8,364 nt of DNA, from positions 1 through 8,364 of the forward strand of contig JAEWHU010000215.1 of the NCBI GenBank assembly GCA_023387635.1, given 5' to 3'. Numbering within the stretch: position 1 is the stretch's first letter; the number at the start of each line of letters is the position of its first letter. This DNA comes from Bacillota bacterium (GTDB lineage: Bacteria > Bacillota > Clostridia > Lachnospirales > Lachnospiraceae). Position numbers and translations under genes: made by a program. Below are positions 1 through 5,810 of the stretch, piece by piece. The notes under the pieces are model-generated. The model ran no database searches. It had not been told where the DNA came from and worked only from the letters and a program-made list of their open reading frames with translations.

Positions 1-65
1 CTTTATTACAGTGATTATTTGAGTCATTATCTATCATTTGTAATGTACCCATAATTATCGTTTTT

Positions 66-97
66 TAAAAAGATGGTAGTCTATAAATCTACCATCT
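66..97 (-). terminator. Second intrinsic terminator beyond secG
   Basis: A 9-bp perfect inverted repeat (AGATGGTAG at 71-79 and CTACCATCT at 89-97, 9-nt loop) is followed, reading the minus strand, by a run of about five U (71-67). On the plus strand the hairpin is followed by CCTTTCTTGG, which is not a U tract, so the signal is directional. It lies about 90 nt beyond the secG terminator. It could be a backup terminator, or the end of a short transcript starting near 100-180, although I see no good promoter there. Confidence 0.6.
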
Positions 98-184
98 CCT
101 TTCTTGGCTACTGTAATTATGTAGTTATCACAATATATTTTGCGAAGCTTTTTATACTTTATAGAACACTATTTCCTATAAAAT

Positions 185-230
185 AAAAAAGCGTATCGTT
201 TTTTAACTTTATAGTTAAATTTCGATACGC
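185..230 (-). terminator. Intrinsic terminator of the glycolytic/secG cluster
   Basis: On the minus strand an 8-bp perfect stem (GCGTATCG / CGATACGC; arms 223-230 and 191-198) continues past a 3x3 internal loop into a second 6-bp stem (TTTAAC / GTTAAA; 202-207 and 214-219). Six U follow (190-185). It begins 20 nt after the secG stop codon and is a textbook Rho-independent terminator that closes the transcription unit. Confidence 0.9.
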
Positions 231-250
231 CTTGTTAATTGCAATATTAA

Positions 251-487
251 TTAGATTACATTAAGTACTACAGAAAGTAGTAAAAATCCTACTGCAAGAC
301 CTCTTGTCGCTTTCTCTAAAGCACCTTCCATAGAACGCCCTTTATTCTTGCCCCAATAGGAATCAGCCACACCATTAATTGCACCTGATAAACCAGCGGA
401 TTTACCCTCTTGCATTAAAACTATAATAACTAAAGCGATACAAACGATTACGTAAATGATTGTTACGATTGTTCTCAAAATATCCAT
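251..487 (-). CDS. secG: Preprotein translocase subunit SecG
   Basis: SecG is the small, non-essential membrane subunit of the SecYEG protein-conducting channel and assists SecA-driven export. The 78-residue product has the family layout: a first transmembrane helix (about residues 4-25), a conserved cytoplasmic turn (LMQEGKSAGLSG, then NGVADSYWGKNKGRSMEG), and a second transmembrane helix (about 58-77). The length is normal. The open frame extends up to an ATG at 532, but that codon lies upstream of the -10 box of the promoter at 516-544. An AGGAGG at 495-500 sits 7 nt before the ATG at 487 and 4 nt before an adjacent ATG at 490, so 487 is preferred and 490 is possible. secG lies at the 3' end of the glycolytic cluster, 51 nt past the gpmI stop to the upstream ATG and 96 nt to the chosen start, with its own promoter and terminator. 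The function is export and has no link to glycolysis; the co-location is common in clostridia. Confidence 0.94.
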   Translation of the reverse strand: MDILRTIVTIIYVIVCIALVIIVLMQEGKSAGLSGAINGVADSYWGKNKGRSMEGALEKATRGLAVGFLLLSVVLNVI

Positions 488-494
488 CATCACA

Positions 495-500
495 CCTCCT
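495..500 (-). promoter_or_regulatory. secG ribosome binding site that sets the start
   Basis: A perfect AGGAGG (continuing as AGGAGGTG) lies 7 nt before ATG 487 and 4 nt before ATG 490. The upstream in-frame ATG at 532 has no such site, so the shorter protein is the real one. Confidence 0.85.
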
Positions 501-515
501 AAAGCTCTAATGGTA

Positions 516-544
516 ATTCTATCATAGTTCATTTATTATTTCAA
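516..544 (-). promoter_or_regulatory. Sigma-A-type promoter of secG
   Basis: The minus strand reads TTGAAA (539-544), a 17-nt spacer, then TAGAAT (516-521). Each box matches the vegetative consensus at 5 of 6 positions, and the spacing is ideal. Predicted transcription starts near 509, giving a short leader of about 20 nt with the AGGAGG site. I see no terminator between gpmI and this promoter, so read-through from the glycolytic genes is also possible. Confidence 0.75.
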
Positions 545-583
545 CTGTTTTTTTGGTACAAGTTTACATGCTATCTATAAATA

Positions 584-2128
584 TTATTTTTTTAGTAATA
601 AAGACTTACCTGTCATAGCACTTGGCTTTTCTAAGCCCATCATTTCGATTAGTGTTGGTGCGATATCAGCTAGGCAACCACCTTCTTTTAAGGTATAAGA
701 ATCATCATAATTAACTAATATAAATGGTACATCATTAATTGTATGAGCAGTGAATGGTTCTCCTGTTGTATAATCTACTAATTGTTCTGCATTACCATGA
801 TCAGCACAAATGAACATTTGTCCATCTACATCAATAAGTGCTTCATAAGCCATACCCACACATTTATCAACTGTTTCGATTGCTTTTACTGCCGCTTCTT
901 TAATACCTGTGTGTCCAACCATATCTGGATTTGCAAAGTTTACGATTATTACATCATATTTTTGTGATTTAATTGCATCTACAAGGTTTTTAGCAACATC
1001 TAATGCACTCATTTCTGGTTGTAAATCATAAGTTGAAACCTTAGGTGAATTAACTAGAATTCGATCCTCTCCTACATTAGGTACTTCTATTCCACCATTA
1101 AAGAAGAATGTAACATGTGCATACTTTTCTGTTTCAGCTATTCTTAATTGTGTTTTGTTATTTTCAGCTAAAAATTGACCGAAAGTGTTTTCGATTGATA
1201 CTTTGTGGAAAGCTACGATTTTGTTATTAATTGTAATATCATATTCAGAAAAGCATACATAAGTAAGGTTCATTCTACCTTTTTCTCTTCTAAATCCAGC
1301 AAAATCATCATCACAGAAAGCCCTTGTTATTTCTCTTGCTCTATCTGGTCTAAAATTAAAGAAAATTACAGAGTCATTTTCCTTTACTGTAGCAACTGGT
1401 TTACCATTCTCTAAAATTACTGTAGGAATAACAAACTCATCATTAATATCATTTGCATAAGAATTAGCAATAGCTTCTACTGCATCTGTTGCTGTTTCGC
1501 CAACACCCATTGCTAAAGCTTGATATGCTTTTTCAACTCTATCCCATCTATTATCACGGTCCATTACATAGTAACGCCCCATAATCGTAGCTATTTTTCC
1601 AACACCAAGTTCATTCATTTTATTCGTTAAATCTGTCAAAAATCCTTTTCCAGAGGTAGGTGCTGTGTCTCTACCATCAAGGAAAGCATGAACATATACA
1701 TTCTTTAATCCTTCTTTTTTTGCAAGTTCTAACAAACCATATAAATGTGTAATATGACTATGAACACCACCATCAGATAATAATCCAAATAAGTGTAAGT
1801 CACTATTCTTTTCTTTACAATTCTTAATAGCTTCTAATAGGGCTTCATTTTCAAAAAATTCACCATCTCTAATCTCTTTTGTAATTCTTGTTAGCTCTTG
1901 GTATATAATCCTTCCTGCGCCCATATTAAGGTGTCCAACTTCTGAATTACCCATTTGTCCTTCTGGAAGACCTACTGCCATTCCACTTGCATTACCATGT
2001 ACAAATGGATAGTCTTTCATAAGTTTATCAATAACAGGTGTATTTGCAAGTTCAACTGCATTACCTTCTTTTTTATCATTTAATCCATAACCATCTAATA
2101 TCATTAAAACTGTAGGTTTTTTACTCAT
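584..2128 (-). CDS. gpmI: 2,3-bisphosphoglycerate-independent phosphoglycerate mutase
   Basis: GpmI converts 3-phosphoglycerate to 2-phosphoglycerate in the cytoplasm through a phosphoserine intermediate and needs two Mn2+ ions. The 514-residue length is typical. The alkaline-phosphatase-superfamily metal and catalytic residues are all visible: D12 (LDGYG), the phosphorylated S62 in GNSEVGHLNMGAGR, H123, D154 (DGRD), R185 and R191 (GRYYVMDRDNRWDR), R260 and R263 (FNFRPDRAR), K335 (AETEKYAHVTFF), D402 and H406 (NPDMVGHTG), D443 and H444 (ADHGNAE) and H462. Residues of about 75-310 form the inserted phosphotransferase domain. The start is fixed by AAGGAG 7 nt upstream. The gene lies 93 nt after tpiA across two hairpins and probably shares the tpiA promoter. 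The Mn2+ dependence of this enzyme class is known to make it pH-sensitive in sporulating Firmicutes, which is family knowledge and not visible here. Confidence 0.98.
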   Translation of the reverse strand: MSKKPTVLMILDGYGLNDKKEGNAVELANTPVIDKLMKDYPFVHGNASGMAVGLPEGQMGNSEVGHLNMGAGRIIYQELTRITKEIRDGEFFENEALLEAIKNCKEKNSDLHLFGLLSDGGVHSHITHLYGLLELAKKEGLKNVYVHAFLDGRDTAPTSGKGFLTDLTNKMNELGVGKIATIMGRYYVMDRDNRWDRVEKAYQALAMGVGETATDAVEAIANSYANDINDEFVIPTVILENGKPVATVKENDSVIFFNFRPDRAREITRAFCDDDFAGFRREKGRMNLTYVCFSEYDITINNKIVAFHKVSIENTFGQFLAENNKTQLRIAETEKYAHVTFFFNGGIEVPNVGEDRILVNSPKVSTYDLQPEMSALDVAKNLVDAIKSQKYDVIIVNFANPDMVGHTGIKEAAVKAIETVDKCVGMAYEALIDVDGQMFICADHGNAEQLVDYTTGEPFTAHTINDVPFILVNYDDSYTLKEGGCLADIAPTLIEMMGLEKPSAMTGKSLLLKK

Positions 2129-2153
2129 CTTGTTTCTCCTTTTGTCCTTAATA

Positions 2154-2212
2154 CGTAGCGGGTGTATCCACTACTACGAAACCTTAAAAGGGTTATGCAC
2201 CACATTTAAGGT
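2154..2212 (-). promoter_or_regulatory. Paired hairpins between tpiA and gpmI
   Basis: On the minus strand a hairpin with arms ACCTTAAA (2205-2212) and TTTAAGGT (2181-2188) is followed by a second one with arms CGTAG (2174-2178) and CTACG (2154-2158) that contains an inner GTG/CAC pairing. Neither has a downstream U tract, so they are not terminators. They stand 13 nt before the gpmI Shine-Dalgarno site. Possible roles are mRNA stabilisation, processing, or control of gpmI translation; this is inferred from structure and position only. Confidence 0.45.
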
Positions 2213-2221
2213 ATATATAAT

Positions 2222-2968
2222 TTATTTATAGTTTACAATCTTACCAAAATCAGCTTTTAAACTAGCCCCACCAACTAAACCACCATCAATGTCTGGTTGG
2301 GAGAATAATTCATTAGCACTAGCAGCGCTAACACTTCCACCATATTGAATGCGAATTGCATTAGCTGTATCTGTATCATAGATTTCAGCAATTAAGTCAC
2401 GTATTGCTTTACATACTTCTTGCGCTTGTTCTGTTGTTGCTACTTTTCCTGTACCAATAGCCCAGATTGGTTCATAAGCAATTACTGTATCTTTTGCTTG
2501 CTCAGCTGTTACATTTAAGTATGCAACCTTAATTTGCTGGCGTATGAAATCTATTGTGATTCCTTGTTCTCTTTGAGTTAAAGATTCGCCACAACAAATA
2601 ATTGGAGTAATTCCATGTTCAATTGCTTTAAGTACTTTTTTGTTTACTGTTTCGTCAGTTTCAGCGAAATATTCTCTTCTTTCGGAATGTCCTATAATAA
2701 CATATTTTACACCTACTTCTGTAAGCATATTAGGAGCTATTTCACCAGTATATGCACCATTTTCTTCAAAATACATATTTTGTGCACCTATAGCAATATT
2801 AGTTCCTTTTGTAGCTTCTACAGCTGTTATTAAAGATATTGCAGGTACACAAAATATTACATCTGCATCATTTGTCTCTACTAAAGTTTTTAATTCGTTT
2901 ATTAAAGCAACTGCCTCACTTGGAGTTTTATTCATTTTCCAGTTACCAGCGATTATTTTTTTACGCAT
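2222..2968 (-). CDS. tpiA: Triosephosphate isomerase
   Basis: TpiA interconverts dihydroxyacetone phosphate and glyceraldehyde 3-phosphate in the cytoplasm, feeding both halves of fructose-1,6-bisphosphate into the payoff phase. The 248-residue protein has normal TIM-barrel length and a full active site: N9 and K11 in GNWKMN, the electrophilic H94 in IIGHSERR, the catalytic base E166 in AYEPIWAIGTG (which also holds the start of flexible loop 6), and the phosphate-binding loops YGGSV and GGLVGGASL near the C-terminus. The only obvious start is ATG 2968. Its ribosome site is poor, a GGGTG 7 nt upstream, unlike the AGGAGG sites of its neighbours. A hairpin (2986-3009) and a long structured leader precede it, so translation or transcription is probably controlled there. 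gpmI follows after 93 nt. Confidence 0.98.
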   Translation of the reverse strand: MRKKIIAGNWKMNKTPSEAVALINELKTLVETNDADVIFCVPAISLITAVEATKGTNIAIGAQNMYFEENGAYTGEIAPNMLTEVGVKYVIIGHSERREYFAETDETVNKKVLKAIEHGITPIICCGESLTQREQGITIDFIRQQIKVAYLNVTAEQAKDTVIAYEPIWAIGTGKVATTEQAQEVCKAIRDLIAEIYDTDTANAIRIQYGGSVSAASANELFSQPDIDGGLVGGASLKADFGKIVNYK

Positions 2969-2985
2969 AATTTTACACCCATTGC

Positions 2986-3009
2986 ATATCGCAGACTTGT
3001 CTGTGATAT
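2986..3009 (-). promoter_or_regulatory. Hairpin just upstream of the tpiA ribosome site
   Basis: Arms ATATC and CAGAC pair with GTCTG and GATAT around a 2-nt TT centre, with one interruption (G2991/T3004: a G-U wobble if read on the plus strand, an A-C mismatch on the minus). It ends 5 nt before the weak GGGTG site of tpiA. It may limit or guide ribosome access. The strand preference is ambiguous. Confidence 0.4.
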
Positions 3010-3019
3010 TGCCACGAAT

Positions 3020-3044
3020 AAAAAAGGAGTGAAAGAAGCACTCC
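3020..3044 (-). terminator. Leader terminator (attenuator) before tpiA
   Basis: The minus strand has GGAGTG (3039-3044), a 7-nt loop and CACTCC (3026-3031), followed by six U (3025-3020). GCCAC (3045-3049) can also pair with GTGGC (3011-3015) around it. The terminator lies 52 nt before the tpiA start and inside the leader of the promoter at 3199-3227, so it must be overcome for tpiA expression. An upstream segment, GAGTGAAAG (3069-3077), is perfectly complementary to CTTTCACTC (3027-3035) and could form a competing antiterminator. Confidence 0.65.
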
Positions 3045-3068
3045 GTGGCACCTTTCTAATTTTATTTG

Positions 3069-3160
3069 CTTTCACTCTTTAACTCATTTCTGCGCTTCTT
3101 TTTGCGCATATCAAGTTAGTTACGAAGCGCATACACATACTTGCATTCTTCTTCAAGAGT
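3069..3160 (-). promoter_or_regulatory. Structured tpiA leader with competing stems
   Basis: On the minus strand ACTCTT (3155-3160) pairs with AAGAGT (3074-3079), enclosing an inner 8-bp perfect stem TGCGCTTC (3124-3131) with GAAGCGCA (3091-3098). The AAGAGT arm overlaps the GAGTGAAAG antiterminator arm (3069-3077), so the large stem and the antiterminator cannot form together. This is the usual architecture of a ligand- or translation-controlled attenuator. I do not recognise the class. The terminator region faintly resembles T-box leaders (CCACGGAG before the terminator), but the essential UGGN tRNA-binding bulge is missing. Confidence 0.5.
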
Positions 3161-3198
3161 ATCTTTTAAAGCTTTACAAAATAACTTATTATCTTACC

Positions 3199-3227
3199 AT
3201 TATATCAGTATACGCAAAAAGTGACAA
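3199..3227 (-). promoter_or_regulatory. Strong sigma-A promoter for tpiA-gpmI
   Basis: The minus strand reads TTGTCA (3222-3227), exactly 17 nt, then TATAAT (3199-3204). The -10 box is perfect and the -35 box matches 5 of 6. Transcription should start near 3192, giving a leader of about 220 nt before tpiA. The -35 box lies inside the 3' arm and loop edge of the pgk terminator, so termination and re-initiation are packed into about 50 bp. Confidence 0.8.
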
Positions 3228-3246
3228 TATAGGAATGTCACTTTTT
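3216..3246 (-). terminator. Intrinsic terminator after pgk
   Basis: A 10-bp perfect inverted repeat (AAAAAGTGAC 3216-3225 and GTCACTTTTT 3237-3246, 11-nt loop) starts 13 nt after the pgk stop codon. Its 3' arm supplies a five-U tract on the minus strand. It splits the cluster into gap-pgk and tpiA-gpmI, with read-through likely because the U tract is short and most of the stem is AU. Confidence 0.7.
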
Positions 3247-3259
3247 ACGATTATGATAA

Positions 3260-4453
3260 TTATTTATCGTTAGCTGCTACTACACCTGGAAGTTCTTTTC
3301 CTTCAAGGAATTCTAAGGAAGCTCCACCACCAGTAGATATGTGAGTCATTTTGTCACCAAAACCTAATATGTTAACAGCTGCAGCAGAATCACCACCACC
3401 AATTATAGTTGTTGCATCAATTTCTGCTAAAGCTTTTGCTACTGCAATAGTACCATTAGCAAAGTTAGACATTTCAAATACACCCATAGGTCCATTCCAT
3501 ACTACAGTTTTAGCACCTTTGATTGCATCTGCATATAATTTAGAAGTTTCAGGTCCGATATCAAGTCCTAACCATCCTTCTTCAATTCCATTTTGTCCAA
3601 CTGTCTTAAATGGTGCATCATTAGAATATGCTGATGCTACTACGGAATCAACTGGAATTAATAAATTTACATTCTTTTCTTTCGCTTTATCCATCATTTC
3701 TTTTGCATAGTCAATGTAATCTGCTTCTAAAAGAGAATTACCAACTTCTTCGCCCATAGCTTTCATGAATGTATAAGCCATACCGCCACCAATGATTAAT
3801 GTATCAACTTTATCTAATAAGTTGTTAATAACTGAGATTTTACTTGAAACTTTAGAACCACCAAGAATAGCTACAAATGGTCTTTCAGGGTTATTTACAG
3901 CATTTCCTAGGAAATCAATTTCTTTTTGCATTAAGTAACCTACAACAGCAGTATCTACAAATTTAGTAACACCTACATTTGAGCAGTGTGCTCTATGAGC
4001 AGTACCAAACGCATCATTAACAAATACATCACATAAAGATGCTAAATCTTCACTAAATGTATCTACATTCTTAGTTTCTTCTGCTCTGTAACGAGTATTT
4101 TCAAGAAGAACAACTTCTCCTTCATTCATTCCTGCTACAGCAGCTTTTGCATTCTCGCCAACTACATTTGCATCAGCAGCAAATTTTACTGGTTGTCCTA
4201 ATAATTCTGCAAGTCTTACAGCAACAGGTGCTAAAGATAATTCAGGCTTTGGTTCTCCCTTTGGTTTACCAAGATGTGAACAAAGAATTACTTTACCCCC
4301 ATCATTAATTAATTTTTTGATTGTTGGAAGCGCTGCAACAAGACGATTTTCATCTGTAATTCTACCCTCTTGTAATGGAACGTTAAAATCACATCTAACT
4401 AATACTCTTTTACCTTTTACATTTATATCATCTACTGATTTTTTATTAAGCAT
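3260..4453 (-). CDS. pgk: Phosphoglycerate kinase
   Basis: Pgk transfers the acyl phosphate of 1,3-bisphosphoglycerate to ADP, the first substrate-level ATP of glycolysis, in the cytoplasm. With the chosen start the protein has 397 residues, the usual bacterial size. The N-terminal domain carries the basic patch for phosphoglycerate: R20-DFN (VLVRCDFNVPL), R37, H60 (SHLGKPKG), R121 (LENTRYRAEE) and R154 (NDAFGTAHRAH). The C-terminal domain carries the nucleotide site: GGSKVSSK (198-205), GPMGVFE (321-327), GGGDSA (352-357) and GGGASLEFLEG (375-385). The frame is open to an ATG at 4501, but that would run translation through the structured element at 4482-4559. An AAAGGAG at 4462-4468 points to ATG 4453, which also gives the family N-terminus (MLNKKSVDD). 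The gene follows gap after 221 nt and ends 13 nt before a terminator. Confidence 0.98.
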   Translation of the reverse strand: MLNKKSVDDINVKGKRVLVRCDFNVPLQEGRITDENRLVAALPTIKKLINDGGKVILCSHLGKPKGEPKPELSLAPVAVRLAELLGQPVKFAADANVVGENAKAAVAGMNEGEVVLLENTRYRAEETKNVDTFSEDLASLCDVFVNDAFGTAHRAHCSNVGVTKFVDTAVVGYLMQKEIDFLGNAVNNPERPFVAILGGSKVSSKISVINNLLDKVDTLIIGGGMAYTFMKAMGEEVGNSLLEADYIDYAKEMMDKAKEKNVNLLIPVDSVVASAYSNDAPFKTVGQNGIEEGWLGLDIGPETSKLYADAIKGAKTVVWNGPMGVFEMSNFANGTIAVAKALAEIDATTIIGGGDSAAAVNILGFGDKMTHISTGGGASLEFLEGKELPGVVAANDK

Positions 4454-4461
4454 GTGTAAAG

Positions 4462-4468
4462 CTCCTTT
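4462..4468 (-). promoter_or_regulatory. pgk ribosome binding site that sets the start
   Basis: AAAGGAG lies 8 nt before ATG 4453. The in-frame ATG at 4471 lies immediately before this site and the one at 4501 has no ribosome site, so both longer versions are rejected. Confidence 0.85.
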
Positions 4469-4481
4469 CATATTATCACTT

Positions 4482-4559
4482 AAAAAAAATGAGTCCGGCA
4501 TATAGATGTTGTCAAGGGTACGGTAAGGTTCCCAGGCTTATCTAAAAGACCGGACCCAT
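4482..4559 (-). promoter_or_regulatory. Structured attenuator-like RNA element between gap and pgk
   Basis: On the minus strand a 10-bp stem (ATGGGTCCGG 4550-4559 with CCGGACTCAT 4489-4498, including one G-U pair) closes a domain of about 50 nt and is followed directly by U8 (4489-4482). Inside, TAGAT (4540-4544) can pair with ATCTA (4503-4507), and GGG..AC can pair with GT..CCC around 4516-4533. The closing stem's G-U pair becomes an A-C mismatch on the plus strand, which supports minus-strand RNA. The element is clearly GC-richer than the flanking DNA, which is almost all A and T. It resembles a terminator with a large folded head, placed 14 nt before the pgk Shine-Dalgarno site, so it may set pgk output relative to gap. 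I cannot assign it to a known riboswitch class. Confidence 0.6.
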
Positions 4560-4620
4560 AATAGGATCAAAATTTAATTAAAATAATTAAATATTTAAAT
4601 TATATCAAATAAATTATGCA

Positions 4621-4657
4621 TAGAATAATTATAATTCTAATAATACATCAGTATTAT
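4621..4657 (-). repeat. Two AU-rich hairpins behind gap
   Basis: Downstream of the gap stop, ATAATAC/GTATTAT (4640-4646 and 4651-4657, 4-nt loop) and TAGAAT/ATTCTA (4621-4626 and 4634-4639, 7-nt loop) form adjacent short stems made almost only of A and U. No U tract follows. They might protect the gap mRNA 3' end, or simply reflect base composition. Confidence 0.3.
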
Positions 4658-4674
4658 ACAATCTAGAACTACGA

Positions 4675-5688
4675 TTATGCTAATTCAGAAAAATATTTGA
4701 TTGTTCTAACCATTTGGCTAGTATATGAATTTTCATTATCATACCAAGAAACAACTTTAACTAATGTTTCACCGTTACCAAGATCAGTTACTTTAGTTTG
4801 AGTTGCATCGAATAAAGAACCATAAGTAATTCCGATAATATCAGAAGATACTAATTCTTCTTCAGTATAACCAAAGGAATCAGAAGCTGCTGCTTTCATA
4901 GCTGCGTTAACATCATCTTTAGTAACAGTTCCTTGAACAACAGCTACTAATTCAGTTAAAGAACCTGTGATTACTGGAACTCTTTGTGCAGCGCCATCTA
5001 ATTTACCAGCTAATTCTGGAACAACAAGACCGATAGCTTTAGCAGCACCAGTAGAGTTAGGAACAATATTCGCTGCTGCAGCACGAGCTCTTCTTAAATC
5101 ACCTTTTGCATGAGGTCCATCAAGAGTCATTTGATCTCCAGTGTAAGCATGAATAGTAGTCATGAAACCTTTTTTAATTGTAGCTAATTTATTTAATGTG
5201 TCAGCCATAGGAGCTAAACAGTTTGTTGTACAAGATGCTGCAGAGATAATAGTATCTTCAGCTTTAAGAATGTTTTCGTTAACGCTGAATACTACAGTTG
5301 GAAGATCATCTCCTGCTGGAGCAGAAATTACAACTTTTTTAGCACCTGCATCGATATGAGCTTGAGATTTTGCTTTTGTTACGAAGAAACCAGTACATTC
5401 AAGTACTACATCTACTCCAAGTTCTCCCCAAGGTAAATCTTTAGGATCTCTTTGAGCATAGATTTTAATTTCTTTTCCGTCAACTACGATAGAATCTTCT
5501 TTTACTTCTACTGTATCGCCTTTTGCATATCTTCCTTGTGCTGAATCATATTTTAATAAATGTGCAAGCATTTTAGGATTAGTTAAATCGTTGATAGCAA
5601 CGATTTCATATCCTTCGGCACCAAACATTTGTCTGAATGCAAGACGTCCAATACGTCCAAAACCATTAATTGCCACTTTTACTGCCAT
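4675..5688 (-). CDS. gap: Glyceraldehyde-3-phosphate dehydrogenase, type I (NAD-dependent)
   Basis: Gap oxidises and phosphorylates glyceraldehyde 3-phosphate to 1,3-bisphosphoglycerate, making NADH, in the cytoplasm; the family is homotetrameric. The 337-residue protein is full length. The N-terminal Rossmann motif is INGFGRIGR (7-15), and NDLT (33-36) with D34 is the pattern of NAD-preferring glycolytic forms. The catalytic C153 sits in SAASCTTNCLAP, H180 in TTIHAYTGDQ, and the phosphate-binding motifs are HAKGDLRRARAAAANIVP and STGAAKAIG. The C-terminal SWYDNENSYTSQMVRTI signature is intact. AGGAGG lies 8 nt before the start. It is the first gene of the glycolytic cluster, behind a region of about 400 nt with two promoter candidates. 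No gene for the central glycolytic repressor CggR is next to it. Confidence 0.98.
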   Translation of the reverse strand: MAVKVAINGFGRIGRLAFRQMFGAEGYEIVAINDLTNPKMLAHLLKYDSAQGRYAKGDTVEVKEDSIVVDGKEIKIYAQRDPKDLPWGELGVDVVLECTGFFVTKAKSQAHIDAGAKKVVISAPAGDDLPTVVFSVNENILKAEDTIISAASCTTNCLAPMADTLNKLATIKKGFMTTIHAYTGDQMTLDGPHAKGDLRRARAAAANIVPNSTGAAKAIGLVVPELAGKLDGAAQRVPVITGSLTELVAVVQGTVTKDDVNAAMKAAASDSFGYTEEELVSSDIIGITYGSLFDATQTKVTDLGNGETLVKVVSWYDNENSYTSQMVRTIKYFSELA

Positions 5689-5781
5689 GTTTAATTCCTC
5701 CTAATTGTTAAATTTTATAATATACTGCTTTAAACACAGAAATTATAAATAATTTTTATGTAAATGAGCAGTTATTAAATA

Positions 5782-5810
5782 ATTTTAAAAGTTTGATAAA
5801 TTTTTCTCAA
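5782..5810 (-). promoter_or_regulatory. Proximal gap promoter with operator-like repeat
   Basis: The minus strand reads TTGAGA (5805-5810), 17 nt, then TAAAAT (5782-5787), each 5 of 6 to the vegetative consensus. Start of transcription is expected near 5775, about 87 nt before gap. An inverted repeat GTTTGA/TCAAAC (5791-5796 and 5807-5812, 10-nt centre) covers the -35 box and part of the spacer, where a repressor would block RNA polymerase. A perfect TATAAT at 5815-5820 lacks a good -35 box. Confidence 0.55.

Noticed and set aside
488..532. N-terminally extended SecG from ATG 532
   Set aside because: The extra 15 codons include the -10 promoter box, lack a ribosome site, and do not fit the family N-terminus.
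782..967. Plus-strand open frame opposite gpmI (likewise 1205-1414)
   Set aside because: It lies wholly antisense to a well-conserved enzyme gene, has no ribosome site, and encodes a Cys/Phe/Ile-rich sequence typical of a reversed AT-rich coding strand.
2615..3032. Plus-strand open frames opposite tpiA and into its leader
   Set aside because: They are mirror frames of tpiA codons with no recognisable domain, ribosome site or promoter.
3020..3060. A functional T-box riboswitch in the tpiA leader
   Set aside because: The region before the terminator recalls a T-box (CCACGGAG), but the UGGN bulge needed to pair with the tRNA acceptor end is absent, the leader is short, and tpiA is not an amino-acid gene. 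Kept only as a remark.
3120..3146. Short leader peptide MQVCVCAS in the tpiA leader
   Set aside because: The ATG at 3146 is followed by seven codons and a stop that overlap the stem arm at 3124-3131, and two codons are Cys. The ribosome site is weak and a Cys link to tpiA makes no clear sense, so chance is likely.
3351..3710. Plus-strand 119-codon frame opposite pgk (also 4317-4505, and 5162-5359 opposite gap)
   Set aside because: Low-complexity Ser/Ala/Pro composition follows from the complementary strand of conserved glycine- and alanine-rich codons. The minus-strand genes explain the sequence fully.
4454..4501. Extended Pgk from ATG 4501
   Set aside because: The extra residues would be coded by the U8 tract and folded element. 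The ribosome site and family length support ATG 4453.
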